22,305 nucleotides of DNA from Streptomyces sp. GTDB lineage: Bacteria > Actinomycetota > Actinomycetes > Streptomycetales > Streptomycetaceae. Made by a program: the position numbers and the translations under genes. Each line of letters opens with the position of its first letter. Within the stretch, counting starts at the first letter, position 1. Of this stretch, positions 21,674 through 22,305 are shown one piece after another. The DNA lies in the NCBI GenBank assembly GCA_003519485.1, contig DOWQ01000781.1, positions 1-22,305 on the forward strand, read 5' to 3'. A model generated the notes under the pieces. It was not told the origin of the DNA. It searched no databases and was given only the letters and a program-made list of their open reading frames with translations.

Positions 21674-22305
21674 TCAGGGCCGCCCCTTGAGGCGCCGGGT
21701 CGGTTCCGCCGTCGCCGGGTCCTCCGGCCACGGGTGCTTGGGGTAGCGGCCCCGCAGTTCGGCCCGTACGGAGCGGTAGCCCTCCCGCCAGAAGGACGCC
21801 AGGTCGGCGGTCACCGCCGCCGGGCGGCCGGCGGGGGACAGGAGGTGCACCAGCAGCGGCACCCGCCCGCCCGCGATCCTCGGCGTCTCCTGCCGGCCGA
21901 ACAGCTCCTGGAGCTTGGCGGCCAGCACCGGTTGCTCACCGCTGTAGTCGACCCGGATCCGCGAACCGCTCGGCACCTCGATCCGCTCCGGCGCCAGCTC
22001 GTCGAACCGGGCCGCGTCCCCTGTCGCCCACGGCAGCAGCTGCGTCAGCGCCTTGCCCGCGTCCACCCGCTCCAGATCTGCCCGCTTCCGCGCCCGCGCC
22101 AGCGCATGGCCCAGCCACGCGTCCGTGCGGTCCGGGTCCAGCAGCGCCTCGTCGGACACGTCCGGCCACGGCGCGCCCAGCTCGCGGTGCAGGAACGCCA
22201 TCCGCCGGCGCAGCTCCGACGCATCCCGTGACCAGCGCAGCAAGCCGAGTCCCTCGCGCCGCAGCCCCTGCAGCAGCGCGGCCCGCACCGCCGCGCGGTC
22301 CGGGG
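21674..22305 (-). CDS. hrpB: ATP-dependent helicase HrpB, C-terminal part (5' end beyond the window)
   Basis: The last roughly 210 residues of HrpB, a DEAH-box family RNA helicase of bacteria. The visible part is the HrpB-specific C-terminal domain: LLPWATGDAARFDELAPERI, PSGSRIRVDYSGEQPVLAAK, LQELFGRQETPRIAGGRVP, and the near-invariant end LRGRYPKHPWPEDPATAEPTRR. A GTG at 22288 could be mistaken for a start, but the frame stays open to the right edge with residues (DRAAV) that fit the family, so the gene is truncated by the window, not by mutation. Helicase motifs lie outside. It converges with the transglycosylase gene across a 225-bp gap holding that gene's hairpin. Confidence 0.9.
   Translation of the reverse strand, partial: PDRAAVRAALLQGLRREGLGLLRWSRDASELRRRMAFLHRELGAPWPDVSDEALLDPDRTDAWLGHALARARKRADLERVDAGKALTQLLPWATGDAARFDELAPERIEVPSGSRIRVDYSGEQPVLAAKLQELFGRQETPRIAGGRVPLLVHLLSPAGRPAAVTADLASFWREGYRSVRAELRGRYPKHPWPEDPATAEPTRRLKGRP

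Overview
The window is chromosomal DNA from a high-GC actinomycete, almost certainly Streptomyces or a close relative. Evidence: very strong G/C bias at third codon positions, many GTG starts, ATGA/GTGA stop-start overlaps, long antisense shadow ORFs, and protein sequences typical of the genus (an ANTAR response regulator next to pyruvate kinase, an actinobacterial PolA, HrpB). From memory the pyk / ANTAR regulator / liv transporter / polA order resembles the Streptomyces core chromosome; no search was run.

Region 1 (1-4078, +) is the 3' part of an NRPS-independent siderophore operon: a flavin-dependent amine N-monooxygenase, an IucA/IucC synthetase and an IucB-type GNAT acyltransferase. Together they can N-hydroxylate an amine, acylate it to a hydroxamate and condense units with a carboxylate. 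The order (monooxygenase, synthetase, acyltransferase) differs from the desferrioxamine desABCD order, and the operon starts upstream of the window. A perfect 14-bp-arm hairpin ends it.

Region 2 (4200-6694) holds pyruvate kinase, apparently leaderless and preceded by a 14-bp palindrome; a minus-strand class I tRNA with anticodon CAA and a mismatched anticodon stem; and a PdtaR-type ANTAR response regulator. A strong hairpin separates the last from the convergent transporter operon.

Region 3 (6703-12417, -) is a complete branched-chain amino-acid ABC transporter. The order of transcription is lipoprotein binding protein, an intercistronic hairpin, then permeases LivH and LivM and ATPases LivG and LivF with tight or overlapping junctions. 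A 558-bp gene-free stretch lies upstream.

Region 4 (12976-15810, -) has a PaaI-type hotdog thioesterase and an FdhF/YdeP-type molybdopterin oxidoreductase, divergent from polA (15995-18730, +).

Region 5 (18866-22305) has a DUF4184-type membrane protein gene broken by an in-frame TAG and carrying a TTA codon, a secreted lytic transglycosylase with a repetitive low-complexity tail, and the C-terminal part of the helicase HrpB running off the right edge.

Most of the window is housekeeping. The points most worth a second look are the odd tRNA, the rearranged siderophore operon with its repeat-bearing monooxygenase tail, and the nonsense-interrupted DUF4184 gene.
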